64,000 bases of DNA, from contig NC_050738.1 in assembly GCF_014529535.1 (NCBI RefSeq), positions 3,728,588 to 3,792,587 of the forward strand, read 5' to 3'. The notes beneath the pieces were generated by a model. That model worked only from the letters and a program-made list of their open reading frames with translations. It did no database searches and was not told where the DNA came from. Each line of letters begins with the position of its first letter. Within the stretch, counting starts at the first letter, position 1. Both the position numbers and the translations under genes were made by a program. Source of the DNA: Bradysia coprophila (lineage: Eukaryota; Arthropoda; Insecta; Diptera; Sciaridae). Shown piece by piece: positions 44,191 through 55,336 of the stretch.

Positions 44191-46585
44191 TTATGTTATG
44201 CGAAAAGAAAGTAATGTTCCAGTAGAAAAAGGAAACAGCTTAACTATATTATAAGTCTTACGTATTTATTCAAACAGAGAGAAAACAATCAGCGAGTTTA
44301 AACAAATCGTTTGCCAATACAAAACACTTGGTCGAGTGGGTGGTACAGTCCCCATTATTGAAGAGAATAAGTTGATATAAGATGACGAAGAACACCTTTA
44401 GTTTTTAGTCGAATCTACGTTTTCGACCCGAACGCAAAAGTTTCAACTACTTTTCACTCAGCTAAAATCAGTAAAATCAGGCATGTGGTCAGTTTTATGA
44501 CTTTCAAGGCTAGAATTAGACTGAAAATCGTTCAATACAGTGAACATTATTCAGGTGATATCTCAGGTACTATTTCATTGACTAGTCGCCAACTCTTTAT
44601 AGCCTTTCTTCTTGTGCTTGCACTTTGTCTGTTTTAATGTTGTCGATTTGCTTATTAAATTATCCTAAATATTTTTTTCTAGACTGATTTATCCTAAATT
44701 TGTATTTATTTTGTTTTAAAATCTTTTTGTTCTAAATGTTATTATGAGTTTATGTAAGACTAAGTCGTGTAAATGGCTAAATACCCCTCATTGGGAGGCT
44801 TACATTGAGTAGTGGATAATAAAGGCTGCAAATATATAATTCCTGTAACTAATCCCTGGACCTTACTAACCTATTTGTCTTGCCAACTCAGTTCTATAAT
44901 GATAACATTGTGCTCTAAGAATGTCAAAACACGAATTTATTTAAAAAAAAAAAGGATTTATCACCGAGTTTATCAACATATTAATGCAAAACATCGAAAG
45001 ACGTATTTATATTTTCTTTAAGATCGAAACAGTGGTCAAACGTCTTACTCTAGGTAACACGAACTTTTCAAAACAATATCACGACTTTTTCAAATCTAAA
45101 TTTTCTTCTGCGATGTTACTGACCTCTTATAAAGGTTCTCTACACATTATGTCAGAAAAACGGTTTTCAGTTACGGTTTTGACACCGGTATTGCATTCCC
45201 TAATTGTTACACAAAGGTAAAGAAAATTATGTTACGACTTGTGACCAGCTTGTGTGCGATTGTTTATAGCAATTAAACAAAATCTAAATCGTGCTTTTGT
45301 GTCAATTTTCGAACATTAAGCATCATTTAGGTCATAGGTCATATCTTTGTCGGCTGATACGGGGAATTAATTTTTCAAAATTTGAATAATTTGAATAATA
45401 ACACTGGAGAAAAAAACTGAAATGTTAAATTGCAAAAAAACTCTTATCGTTACGATTAGATGGTTCAATTTAAAAATTGTTTTACATTGGATTTTAATGG
45501 AAATATATATCAAAAGGCCAAAAGAAAGATTTTTAGTTTTCAGCAACTTAATGTTGTTGGGTAGTTGAGACCACGTCAATCAGTTTGTTTCCCTAAAACA
45601 TCAGATTGTAAGACTCCGCATTTAAACGATACTTGCCAAATTCTAAGGCACTTAGTAAATAGAATGTAATCTTTGATGCCATTGATGACCGAATACTTTA
45701 GTCCATATTTCCACCCACGCACACTTAAGACGGTATCCTTTCATCATAGGGATGTCACTTTTGTTTTTGATATGACAAGATCATTATTTTCTATGGTTTT
45801 CTATGTTCTGCACTGAAAAGTATATTTCTTTCTTTTTTGTCTCAGTTTGAGATTAAAATTCAATTTAAAAACAAATTTGTAAATCCCATCACACTTGCTA
45901 ATCATAAATTATTTTTTTCTTCGCAATTATTTTATTTTGGTTATCATGCATACTGGCTAAAATTATGACCTGTGACCAAACACTTTCGTAGACAAAAAAT
46001 AAGTTATCGTATATTTGTATTTAAAATACTAAGATCTTATTATTGTAATTGTTAAAAAAATGATTTTATATGGTACATTAGGTACCTGCTGCCAAATGTA
46101 GTGTTTTGACTCGTGAAACGTTTGCACGATTGTTAATACGTTTGTCTTCAATATACGGAGCTAACGTTGGTACATCAACTGTTACTCCCAAATCTTATTT
46201 TTCCTTATTAATGCTTGATTGAATGCTGAAAATTAGTAGATTATCATCATATAAGAGACATAGTCGAGGCTTGCCAATATACTGCTTTATTGAATGAGCG
46301 AAAACGAGAAAAAAATGAAAGAATGACAGATTTTCCTGAAAATTCAAACCAATGCATGATTTAGACCTCTAGGGATAACTATGACATCACAACATTTCGA
46401 CTGCGTCGTGTATTTCCGAAAACGTTGGTCTTAACTTATGCTAAAGGACGTTTTTAGCGAATAATTTCAATTCCAGCAGGAGCTTTTTGTATGACTTAAT
46501 AAAATAACTAGAACCGAATCAAGCAACTGCTTTTTTTAGAACACAGTCTGAATACTTGAATTTTCGCTGTTTTGAAATGTGATTC
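44191..46585. other. intergenic, no feature supported
   Basis: About 2.4 kb of AT-rich DNA. The first few hundred bases may be further decayed LINE sequence. Frames at 44812-45579 have no support. Confidence 0.35.
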
Positions 46586-46742
46586 TACACACACGGAATT
46601 TTGAAAACCGACACCGTTTCTGTTTCTGGGTTTTACTTGCGTTTCTGATTTCTTCATATAAAAATACGTATGCAAAATTCACAAAAAACAACAGTAAAAC
46701 ACGAAACACAAAATGTGTATTTTCAAAATTCCGCGAGTGTAA
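46586..46742. mobile_element. MITE with CACACACGGAATTTTGAAAA ends
   Basis: Left TACACACACGGAATTTTGAA is mirrored at right by TTTTCAAAATTCCGCGAGTGTA. About 157 bp, no coding capacity. Confidence 0.6.
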
Positions 46743-47481
46743 TTGAAACTTTTCAAACTGATAAATTTTTTGTAATTCCAAAGTTCCAGGATGGTGAGAT
46801 CTCTGAGCTGATCTCTGAGGTCTTCAAATATGTTTTCAATCTAGAATGAATAAGAAGAAGAAGAAGCTGAAGCTTCGACATCAGATACGGAACCATTAAA
46901 ATAGATCCATTAAATAGAAATGAAATTGAAGGGAGGAAGAGGGGAAATGCATGAGCAAAAGAGACACTTAAATAAGTCTTTCTCTGATCGATGTACAACA
47001 AATAAGTTATTCCATGAAATATCGGATCTCTAAGCCATTCTTTCTACGACAATTTAAAGTTTCTCACAAAACATCCTTTATTTTCGGAGATTTTCAAATT
47101 TTTCATACAAATGGCCGGAAAAATTGACTCTCCGGAAAAAAATTTGTTCGAAAACTTTTGAAGCCATGGGCCAAAGAAGTCATTTTTCTACCGCAGTTCC
47201 TGCACTAACGACAAAAAAAAAATCGTTCTCGAGATAAATTTTGGAAATGCGTCTGCGTATTAAGTGTAACTTGTAGCCGTTACAATATATTCAGCAGTTG
47301 TAGCTAATATATTCGCAAACGCAACTTAGTCTAATTTCATTATCGTTCGGCTAGTGGTTCGAAAAGCTTGCATTCTTTAACTGAATTTCATTTCAGTATG
47401 TGCACAGTACAATACTTAGTGAAAACGTTTTGTAAAATCTATCGTTTGATTAGTGTTTTTTTAAACAATATTCTGACAAAT
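46743..47481. other. upstream region of the Rel gene
   Basis: No repeat or gene seen. The Rel reading frame is open from 47368 and has an earlier in-frame ATG at 47398 directly after TTTCAG, so part of this stretch may be an upstream coding extension or 5' UTR. Confidence 0.35.
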
Positions 47482-50474
47482 ATGATGTCTCAAGATGCTC
47501 ATATTGAAATTTGTGAAGAGCCGGCACTAAATATAAAAAGACTTCGATATAGAACGGAAGGTAGAACTACACCCATTGAAGGAGTAAAAACGTCGCGCAA
47601 GAAGAAAACATTTCCATCGATCAGAATTGTAATATATACCGGATACGCAACGATCATAGTGTCAACTGTAACAGCAGATCAACCTTATAGGTAAATAAAA
47701 CGATGATGGCTCTTGTTTTTTTTGGTTTTTTGTGTTGTGTTGTGTTGTTTTTCTATTTTTTCTTCTTTTTTTTGATTAGTTTTCTAGTTTTTTGACCGTT
47801 TTTTGTTGTTTATTTTAGCTTTTTCTGTTTTTTATTGTTTTTTCTGTTTATTTTTGTTTTTAAAAGTTTTTGTTTTTGTTTTCGATGGCTTCTAACCTTG
47901 TTTTTTTAGTTTATCCACCCCTCGACATAGTGTCTTCCAAACACAAGTACTGAGTTGGCGCTCAACTTTACATTGATACAACTGTACTGTAAATATTGCT
48001 GCTACGTTAACATAATGTACTTGTACCGAATTTGCACAGTACATTCGTACAACTACTACAGCTAAGCTGGACAAAATTTTTATAGGTGTAGTAGCCTTAT
48101 TTTTGCGAATAAAATTAATTCAATTTATGTCAGCGTTCATTTGAGTTCATTTTCATACAGTGTATTAGGTCCCTTATTTGACGTCTCAAAAATGAAGCGC
48201 TACTGCCTGGTTAGTTTACTATGCCATTAACAAAGTCGAACGAGTTATACGATTTGCTTAATTTTATTTTACACTTAGGAACAGTGTTTATTGTATATAC
48301 GGTATACCTATTTTCTTTTTTACCCACATCCAGGGCCTATTATTTGGGAATTAATTCCCCAAATTCCCAAAATTCCCAAATATTCCCAAATATTCTCAAA
48401 TATTTCCAAAAATTCCCAAATATTTCCAAAAATTCCCTAATATTCCCTAATATTCTCAAATATTCCCAAAATTCCCAAATATTCCCAAATATTCCCAAAT
48501 ATTCTCAAATATTCCCAAATATTCCCAAAATTCCCAAAAATTCCCAAATAATAGGCCCTGCCCACATCAGTCAAAAAACACATCTCCGATTTTTTTTTTT
48601 GGTACTGGTGATTAGCAAAACCTATATTTCACGTTTCTAAATATATCAAATGTTAGGTCGCAGGGTCAATATTTGAAAATTAATATACATCAGTATAATT
48701 CTAGCTTGCATTTAACAATTCAAAAGAGCTACTATCATCATTTTGCTCATCGTAACCCCGTCGATCGTCCCTTTGCATGTGGACATCAGTTTTCCCAATG
48801 AAAGGGAATGTTAAAGAAGTAGAAAACGTTGACCTTACATTCCAATTCCGTTTTTAATACCGGGAAATGTCAAAATTATTGAAAATCTAAAATGTCTTAG
48901 ATGGGCTAGTTTTAGAATCTTAGTCAATGTTAAGGTCCCTTTAGATAATAAATAAAATGAAAAGTGTATTGAGTCGATACAACCGTAGCAACTACGTAAG
49001 AAAAAAACCAGTAGCATGGGAAAGACTTGAAAAGAGTCTTTCGTCTCGTCGAACAGTTTAAATTTTTATAATAAAAAAATTGGGTACATGACATTCTCCT
49101 TTTGACAAATACTTCTTCTAACTCTTTTCTGAAAGCTCCCTCGCATTCTTCGTTTATTCAGGGTATACTTTTCATACCCATTATAGTTAGTTATACCTCA
49201 CCTTTAATTTGGTTATATTGTTGATTTTTTTTAGGTATCATGCGCATAACCTCGTTGGAAGAGACTGTGCGGATGGAATTTACCGCATTCATGACTTCTA
49301 CACGGATAGCAGTGACCCAAAGGTACTTTTGTTTCACGATCTACGTATTGAAAGATGTTTGAAATGGGAAATTCCGCTACGAATAATGGAACGTTATGAT
49401 TTGAACATAAGTCCTTTTCATCGGTACAATAACGATGATATGCAACGTGACGTTCATAGTTTGCGACTGTGCTTCCAAGTATTTATCCGACCCGATTCGA
49501 GGAATCCTAACTATGAAATTCAACTTGAACCGAAAGTCTCTCAACCAATTACTAATAAGAAGGTTGCAGCAGATATAAAAATTGACGACATCAGCGACTT
49601 GTGCAGTCCAGCTTCCGGTGGAAAGAAGATTATGATCTTTTGCAACAAAATCGAAAAGGAGGATATTAAGATACGGTTCTTTGAAGAAGATGCAGAAAAG
49701 AAGGAAACTTTGATTGGCTGGGGCATTTTTGGACCCCATAATGTTCATGGGCAAGTTGCAATCGCATTTAAAACACCCAAATACAATAGGAAACTTGATG
49801 CCGGCAAACAACCGAACATATTTATCGAAATGATGAGACCATCGGACAATACACGAAGTAATCGCTTTCCGTTTCAATATTTTCCCGATGTCACCAACAT
49901 TGATGGGATGATGATGAGAAAGCGAGAGAAGATTCATGGATTCAAAAACTTATTCGAATATATGAGCACATTTCAAAGACAGCAGCGTAGTCCAATTCAT
50001 CAGTACAGTGTGCAGAACCAAAATCCACAACAGGTCGACAACCTGTCACAGCAATACATTCCACAAGAACAATTCAATCCACAGCCATTTGTACAGCAGC
50101 GAGACATTGCATCAGACCAACTTATTCCATCCCAGCAGTCATTTACTCTGCAGCAGCGTAACCTTTCACAGAAATACATTCCACAAGTAGATTCACAAGT
50201 GCAATACAATCCACAAGGACAATTCAATCCACAAGTGCAATACAATGCACATGTGCAATTCAATCCACAAGTGCAATACAATCCACAAGTGCAATTCAAT
50301 CCACAAGATCAATACAATCCACAAGGCCAATACAGTCCTCAAGAACTATTCAATATTGAAGAGCAAAACAACCCACTACATTCTTTTGAAGTATCAATTT
50401 CTTTGCTGAATGAAGACGATCAATTAATGTTACCAGCAAATGATAACTACTACAACAACAACAACAACTCTTAA
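47482..50474 (+). CDS. divergent Rel/NF-kB protein (Dorsal/Dif-like)
   Basis: Two exons, 47482-47690 and 49235-50474 (phase 2), 482 residues; an upstream in-frame ATG at 47398 would add 28. The Rel homology N-domain starts at about residue 6 (HIEICEEPALNIKRLRYRTE) and continues across the intron with HAHNLVGRDC. The usual DNA-contact motif RYxCEGRSAGSIxG reads RYRTEGRTTPIEG, so the conserved redox cysteine is Thr25. The second Rel (IPT) domain is about 190-288 (CSPASGGKKIMIFCNKIEKE, DVTN end). A short basic RKREK (298-302) may be the nuclear signal. The C terminus (about 310-450) is Gln/Asn/Pro-rich and ends in 5-residue-phased repeats QYNPQVQFNPQ; it lacks ankyrin repeats. In insects such factors act downstream of Toll, held in the cytoplasm by Cactus. 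The divergent DNA-binding loop makes altered specificity likely. Confidence 0.88.
48083..48225. mobile_element. MITE, family B, copy 3 (in Rel intron)
   Basis: Shares GTAGCCTTATTTTTGCGAAT, AATTCAATTTATGTCAGCG, TTGAGTTCATTTTCATAC and GGTCCCTTATTTGACGTCTC with the copy at 10895-11092. Right end CTGCCTGGTTAGTTTACTATG. The left end is worn. Confidence 0.6.
48323..48568. mobile_element. hAT-like MITE filled with a tandem AAATATTCCC repeat, with 8-bp target duplication
   Basis: The element 48331-48560 has perfect inverted ends CAGGGCCTATTATTTGGGAA / TTCCCAAATAATAGGCCCTG. It is flanked by CCCACATC on both sides (48323-48330 and 48561-48568), an intact 8-bp target duplication as in hAT transposons. 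The interior is about 15-20 units of AAATATTCCC / AAAATTCCC with rare variants. It sits in the Rel intron. Confidence 0.85.
50159..50345 (+). repeat. coding tandem repeat, about 15-18-bp units (PQVQYN/PQVQFN)
   Basis: In-frame repeats CCACAAGTGCAATACAAT and variants code alternating Q-Y/F-N-P-Q units in the Rel protein C terminus. The opposite strand shows a Cys-rich frame that is only the shadow of this repeat. Confidence 0.8.
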
Positions 50475-51189
50475 ATTGATGAAATATTGAATGCTAAGAA
50501 TTGACCTTAAGAAACTTATTGGTATATATACTGGGGTTTGCTTTAGATATATTAGTATACATTTATAATATGCATGCATGACAAACATTAGTTACGTAAC
50601 GTAACATATGATTAAGTAGTCTAGTAATCGACGATTACTATCTTACTATCCATTTAAGTCGTTTAAGACAGTGGTCTGAATCTGAAGTTATTCAATTAAG
50701 TAATATTTTACAAAAATTAAATATATGGGGCAACACGCAAGATGTTTTTCTATGTAGTAACTAAGTGAGTTCGTTTGATTCAATTAATTGATTTTAGTTG
50801 GAGAATTTTAGTTTGATTTTTATTTTGCTGCCTACGCCGCGACAAAGTGTATAGGTAAGCTGTTAACCTGGAGGAAATTGCTGGGTCTAATTCGTATCAT
50901 CAAAATTAAACTTTGTCATTTACAATTTACATCCCACGTATATATCTACCAGTTTCGATAAATAAGTGAATGCAGCGATTGTCAAGACGCAACGGTAAGT
51001 GTGGTACCCCTCGGTCAATTAATTAATTAATTATTGTTATGATTCAACAATAACGGAATATGGGGCAACAAATTTTTGCTCAAGAGTTCGTTGACACACT
51101 AATTGCGTGAATGGTGCAACCCTTTCATTTACTTTCATTATTGATTTTTAATTCAGTTGACGAAAAGCTGGGAACCCTATAAGACCGAA
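50475..51189. other. intergenic region with probable 5' exon of the gustatory receptor
   Basis: A donor at 50995 (AACG followed by GTAAGT) and an acceptor at 51155-51156 (TTAATTCAG) suggest an untranslated first exon for the receptor gene; joining them does not extend the receptor frame to an earlier ATG. Confidence 0.4.
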
Positions 51190-53058
51190 ATGTTGTGGAA
51201 AACCTACAAACATTTTCTTTTGGTTTATTTCTTGTTCGGTTTGAGTCCGTATTTCACCACCTATTTACCAACGCGAACTCCCAAACAGGCTAAAGTTCTT
51301 CGTTGTGTTCCCAGCTGTATTTCTGTTACTATTTTAACCGGTCTCTTAATTAACACTTTTTCAATGAGCCGATCCATTTTTTTGTTGCACGGAAAAATCA
51401 ATGACATCATCGCCTTCTTTTACTTGCTATCTTTGATAATGTCGAACGTATCCGGGAACTACCAGTGTCTTAGATATCAGACCGAATATTTCGATTTGAT
51501 GCGGCGATCCTTTCGGCATGGCAAAGGACCGTATCTGGGCCCATATAAATGGAGTCAAACAAAGAAAATATTTCTAACAAAAAGTCTGCTAATTTTGGCT
51601 CTATACTTCGCTGCTGTTGCAGTCTTATTGTTGCATGAAACAACTGTGGACACCATATTTTTTAAAGTCGAAATTGCTGCGTTAGAATTCGTGTCGTCAC
51701 TGAATACACTACACGCAATGATGTACGTGGAGTTAGTGCGATCGTATCTCAAAACTAGCGGTAAATTCATTCTGGATGCTTCTTTGTCCCCCAATGGACT
51801 GTCCTACGATGAAAGATATTTCAATTTGAGAAGTTTAAAGAAAATCTATTTCGATTGGTGGAACATAATGCAGAAGATTAGCATTTACTTCGGCTGGAGT
51901 TTGCTAGCGTTGACGATCAAGTGTTTTGTTAACATTTCTTACATATCTTACTACTCGTTTCTTACTCTTCAGACGAAGTTAGACGCAACTGACACACTAC
52001 GTAAGTTTTGCTTTACTGTTGTGCTTTAGATATCTGAGTTGAATGGTGAATACAAGGTGCGAACTCTAGTTGAGCCGAAATTCTACTAAGGAAATTTAGA
52101 TTTTCTATTCGGCTCGAGATTCAGCTCGAGATTCAGAAATTGTGCCAGGGGCTAGTTTTGTAATGAATTCGAAACCTTTTTGAAACTAGTGCTATATCCT
52201 AACTGGAGGCAACGATGTTTTTGGGCTTGCTCTAGTTTAGCTGTAGAAATTTAGAATGAAATTGTGACACTCTCTTCTTTAGATATGACGACATCGTTAC
52301 TGCTGTCAATAATAACGATTATGATCCCAATAAATTCATGTCATTACTGCTCGTCTGAGGTTAACACCGAAATTAGATTAATTTAAAAACAAAATTCATG
52401 ATTTTCATTTTTCGAATGTATAGGTTTCTCATTTGGTGGAAATTATTGAACGATACACGTTTTGGACAACGAATACGAATCTTTATCAAATCAAATGTGA
52501 GCTCTTACGCGAAATCGAGAATTTTCCTATTAAAGTCAGCGTAAAGGGCTTTTTGATCATGGATAGAAGACTATTAATTGTGGTAAAACTTGAGCTGTTC
52601 AATAGATGAGCGACTGTTCACAGATTATTTTTCTCATACTTTACTCAAGATAAGTTTTTACTTTTCGGTTGAAATTCGATTGCTCTTTTCTGTATCCACT
52701 CCGCATTCCACACGAACTAATAGAGTACAAAGACTCAAAGACTTTAAGTTTCTCCTGCTGTAAGCATGGAAAACGATGTGGTACACGAATAAGACTGTAG
52801 AACCATAAGCACGTAAAAACTTTATTTGAGTTAAGTTTATGACTTTTGATAGATCAGTAGGAAAGTACACGCGGTATGAACGGTCGCTCACATATTTCAT
52901 TTAGTCTGTTCACTGAACAATAATTTTACCAAGAGCTGCCTTGATTCTGCACATTATTTTGCTATGATTTCCAGATTGTGTCAGGATGTTGCACGTACAT
53001 CATAATATTCATACAGTTTCATATGGCAACATATCCCGTATCCGCTATTTCTACATAA
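51190..53058 (+). CDS. gustatory receptor (insect 7tm_7 family)
   Basis: Exons 51190-52000, 52283-52359, 52424-52582, 52975-53058 (TAA) agree in phase and give 376 residues, the standard size for the family. The first exon holds six or so hydrophobic segments (for example HFLLVYFLFGLSPYF, ISVTILTGLLINTF and SLLILALYFAAVAVLLL). The last three short exons carry the family signature: residues GFLIMDRRLL before the last intron, then GCCTYIIIFIQFHMAT, where the TY...QF pair of the final helix is intact. Phase-0 introns near the C terminus also fit known Gr genes. Gustatory receptors are ligand-gated cation channels in chemosensory neurons. The ligand cannot be told from sequence. All exons are intact, so the gene is probably functional. 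Confidence 0.9.
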
Positions 53059-53499
53059 AAGTTATGACACCAAGGACCACTGATGATATTTGCGGTAATT
53101 TTCACTCTCACAGAGCTTTACTTAGTAGATTACGTCCTCGTTTTGAATGTTTTATTTTACCAGGTGTGAGGAATGCAGCACGAGCCGGAGGCAAGAGAAA
53201 TAGTAAATAAGACGTGCCCGATATGATTGAGCTATTGCTAGTTCGATTGGTCTTTCAATTAAAGCGAACGCTTACGTTTCTTTTTTTTTTGATACTCGAC
53301 TAATAATCGTTGGCATGGGTGGAGCGGTAGGGCGATGTCGATGGATTGAGAAGGATATGACAAATTTTTGTTGTATTAATTTTTCGTTTAAAATTGAAGG
53401 AATTCGGAAAGATTGAGTAAAATAAATTATTGACAACGAAACCTTGATGCCATCCTTTTTTAACTCTGTTTGATACACTTTACAGTTTCAGTAATCTAT

Positions 53500-54180
53500 A
53501 GTATCAGACAAAAACCTCTTAAAAGAGGAAGGGTGACGCAAATCCTTTACTTACAAAAGTATTGATATCAGAAAGGGTGACGCTCAAGGCTCCGATACGC
53601 AAAAATTTAACTTTAACACCAATTCTTTATATTAAAAAAATTGCGTCACAAATGGCAGATGATTTCGGTTCTATTTCTGAATTCAACTTTCGACACTACG
53701 AGAATTCATTTTTCTATTTTTTTATTTCCATTTATTTAGTTTGTTTTCATTTGTTTTTGTTTTTTTTTTATTAAAATTAAAATTATAAAGATTGAAGTTA
53801 GACGCTTTCAAAAAACCTCTATGGATATTCAAAATGTTTGCTCTGAAGTTTTAAGAGGTATTAACTCGGATTGCAACTGTGTAAGCTTAGATTCTTGTAT
53901 GTTAAAAATTTACATTCACGAAACATACTTGACCGAAATAGTTGTAATAGTGCCACGACAATTAATCACTCAGTTAGGAGGACGACAAAAATAATTTTTA
54001 ATAAATTTGTTGTTTGGTTGTCCTCATCATCTGCCATTTGTGACGCAGAATAAAGAATTGGTGTTAAAGTTAAATTTTTGCGTATCGGAGTCTTGAGCGT
54101 CACCCTTTCTGATATCAATACTTTTGTAAGTAAAGGACTTGCGTCACCCTTCCTCTTTTAAGAGGTTTTTGTCTGATATC
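53500..54180. mobile_element. long terminal-inverted-repeat element, arms about 165 bp
   Basis: Left arm 53500-53668 and right arm 54014-54180 are inverted copies: GTATCAGACAAAAACCTCTT, AAAAGAGGAAGGGTGACGCA, ACAAAAGTATTGATATCAGA, CGATACGCAAAAATTTAACT and TGCGTCACAAATGGCAGATG each have their complement on the other side. The 350-bp centre is AT-rich and non-coding. A partial duplicate of the right arm end (TCTGATATCAGTACTTTTGT) follows at 54172-54195. Confidence 0.75.
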
Positions 54181-54279
54181 AGTACTTTTGTAAGTTTTAA
54201 GGTTAAAGCGCCAGTTATACCATATCAAATTTTTTTATTTAGAGACGAAGAAAGCAGTTTTATATGTCCCGTAACACAA

Positions 54280-54690
54280 AAGATAATACCAAAACCATAT
54301 TTGAAACAGGAAAATCCTACTACCCGACAATTCTCATATTTACCACTGTTTTCTGCTTCTAAAACACTGAGACTTTGTCGGAGACACCAACCTTAAAATT
54401 AAAACACTTTTCTAGTTTTGGTCATTTCGCCCGTATTCTACTCTTAAAACTCTGTGACTTTGCCGAAGAAACGAACGTCACATCTGCCATAGTTCCTGAG
54501 ATAAATCTAAAAACTGATAGTGACCAAATTTTTCCAGTTTTTGGACATAGGGCCATATTCTACTCCCAAAACTCTGAGACTTTGCCTAAGAAACGAACGT
54601 TCCATCTGCAATAGTTCCGGAGATAAATCTAAAAACTGATATTGACCAAATTTTTCCAGTTTTTGCACATACTGCCATATTCTACATGTA
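54280..54690. repeat. tandem repeat, about 123-bp period, two full and two partial units
   Basis: Units near 54405 and 54528 share CATATTCTACTCxxAAAACTC, TGxGACTTTGCC, AAGAAACGAACGT, CATCTGCxATAGTTCC, GAGATAAATCTAAAAACTGA and TxGACCAAATTTTTCCAG. A partial unit begins at 54651 and a worn one lies at 54330-54405. An AACAAACAAACAAGCAAAGG tail and further repeat-like sequence run on to about 55150. Confidence 0.7.
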
Positions 54691-55336
54691 AATATATGGG
54701 GCTTGTATGGGAACTTCCGAAAGCCCTATCTCCTAAACGAGATCATGTCGACCCAAATTTTTTTTTGGCAAAAGTCTTAGAATCATGCCCAGAAACTACT
54801 CCCAAAATTTCAGCAAAATCGTAGGAGCCGTTCTCGAGATAGATTCCACAAGCAAACAAACAAACAAGCAAAGGTTGGTAAAATTCATCATTTCAGAATG
54901 GGTCAAATCTGACCTTTCCCATATAAAAATCTAGATTTTGAAATTCAATATCTCGGCCAATTTTGAACCTTATGAGACGTGCGATAGCTCGTTGAACTCG
55001 TATTGACGCCCAGAATACGATTATTATACTTTAAGAGCCGTGGGAGCCAAGGGGGAAAAGTCAAAAAGTTGCTGTATATATGTTCCTTAGTCCCTAAAAT
55101 TTTTTTTTTAAATTTTTTGTAGTGTGGACTTGCGTCACGCCTGCTTACTAACGTGCATGCATGATGTAGGTTAGGTATTGTGCATCCAATTTTTTTTCTT
55201 CTATTTAGCTCCCGGTAAAAGATCAGAATCTCAACGTTGATCAATTGAATAAAAAAATAAAAAAAATAATTTCATTCCAACCCGTATGTTCAACAAATTA
55301 ATTAATAAAATGTTTACAAAATAAAAAAAAAATATT
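54691..55336. other. repeat-derived sequence downstream of the monooxygenase gene
   Basis: Text such as CTCGAGATAGATTCCACAAG and TTGCGTCACGCCTGC suggests a continuation of the 53500-54690 repeat complex. No gene is seen. It also contains the 3' region of the monooxygenase gene. Confidence 0.4.

Noticed and set aside
47368..47481. Longer N terminus for the Rel protein
   Set aside because: The frame opens with TTG; the ATG at 47398 directly follows a TTTCAG and gives an unusual hydrophobic leader. ATG 47482 leaves a normal short leader before the Rel domain. Left open as an alternative.
50000..50299. Cys-rich minus-strand frame (CTCGLNCTC repeats) resembling a metallothionein-like protein
   Set aside because: It is the complement of the Gln/Asn/Pro-rich tandem repeat that codes the Rel protein tail; the repeat alone creates the Cys pattern.
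50970..50994. Coding first exon (MQRLSRRN) for the gustatory receptor
   Set aside because: Joining 50994 to the acceptor at 51157 puts the receptor out of frame and meets a stop after a few codons, so the exon is at best untranslated.
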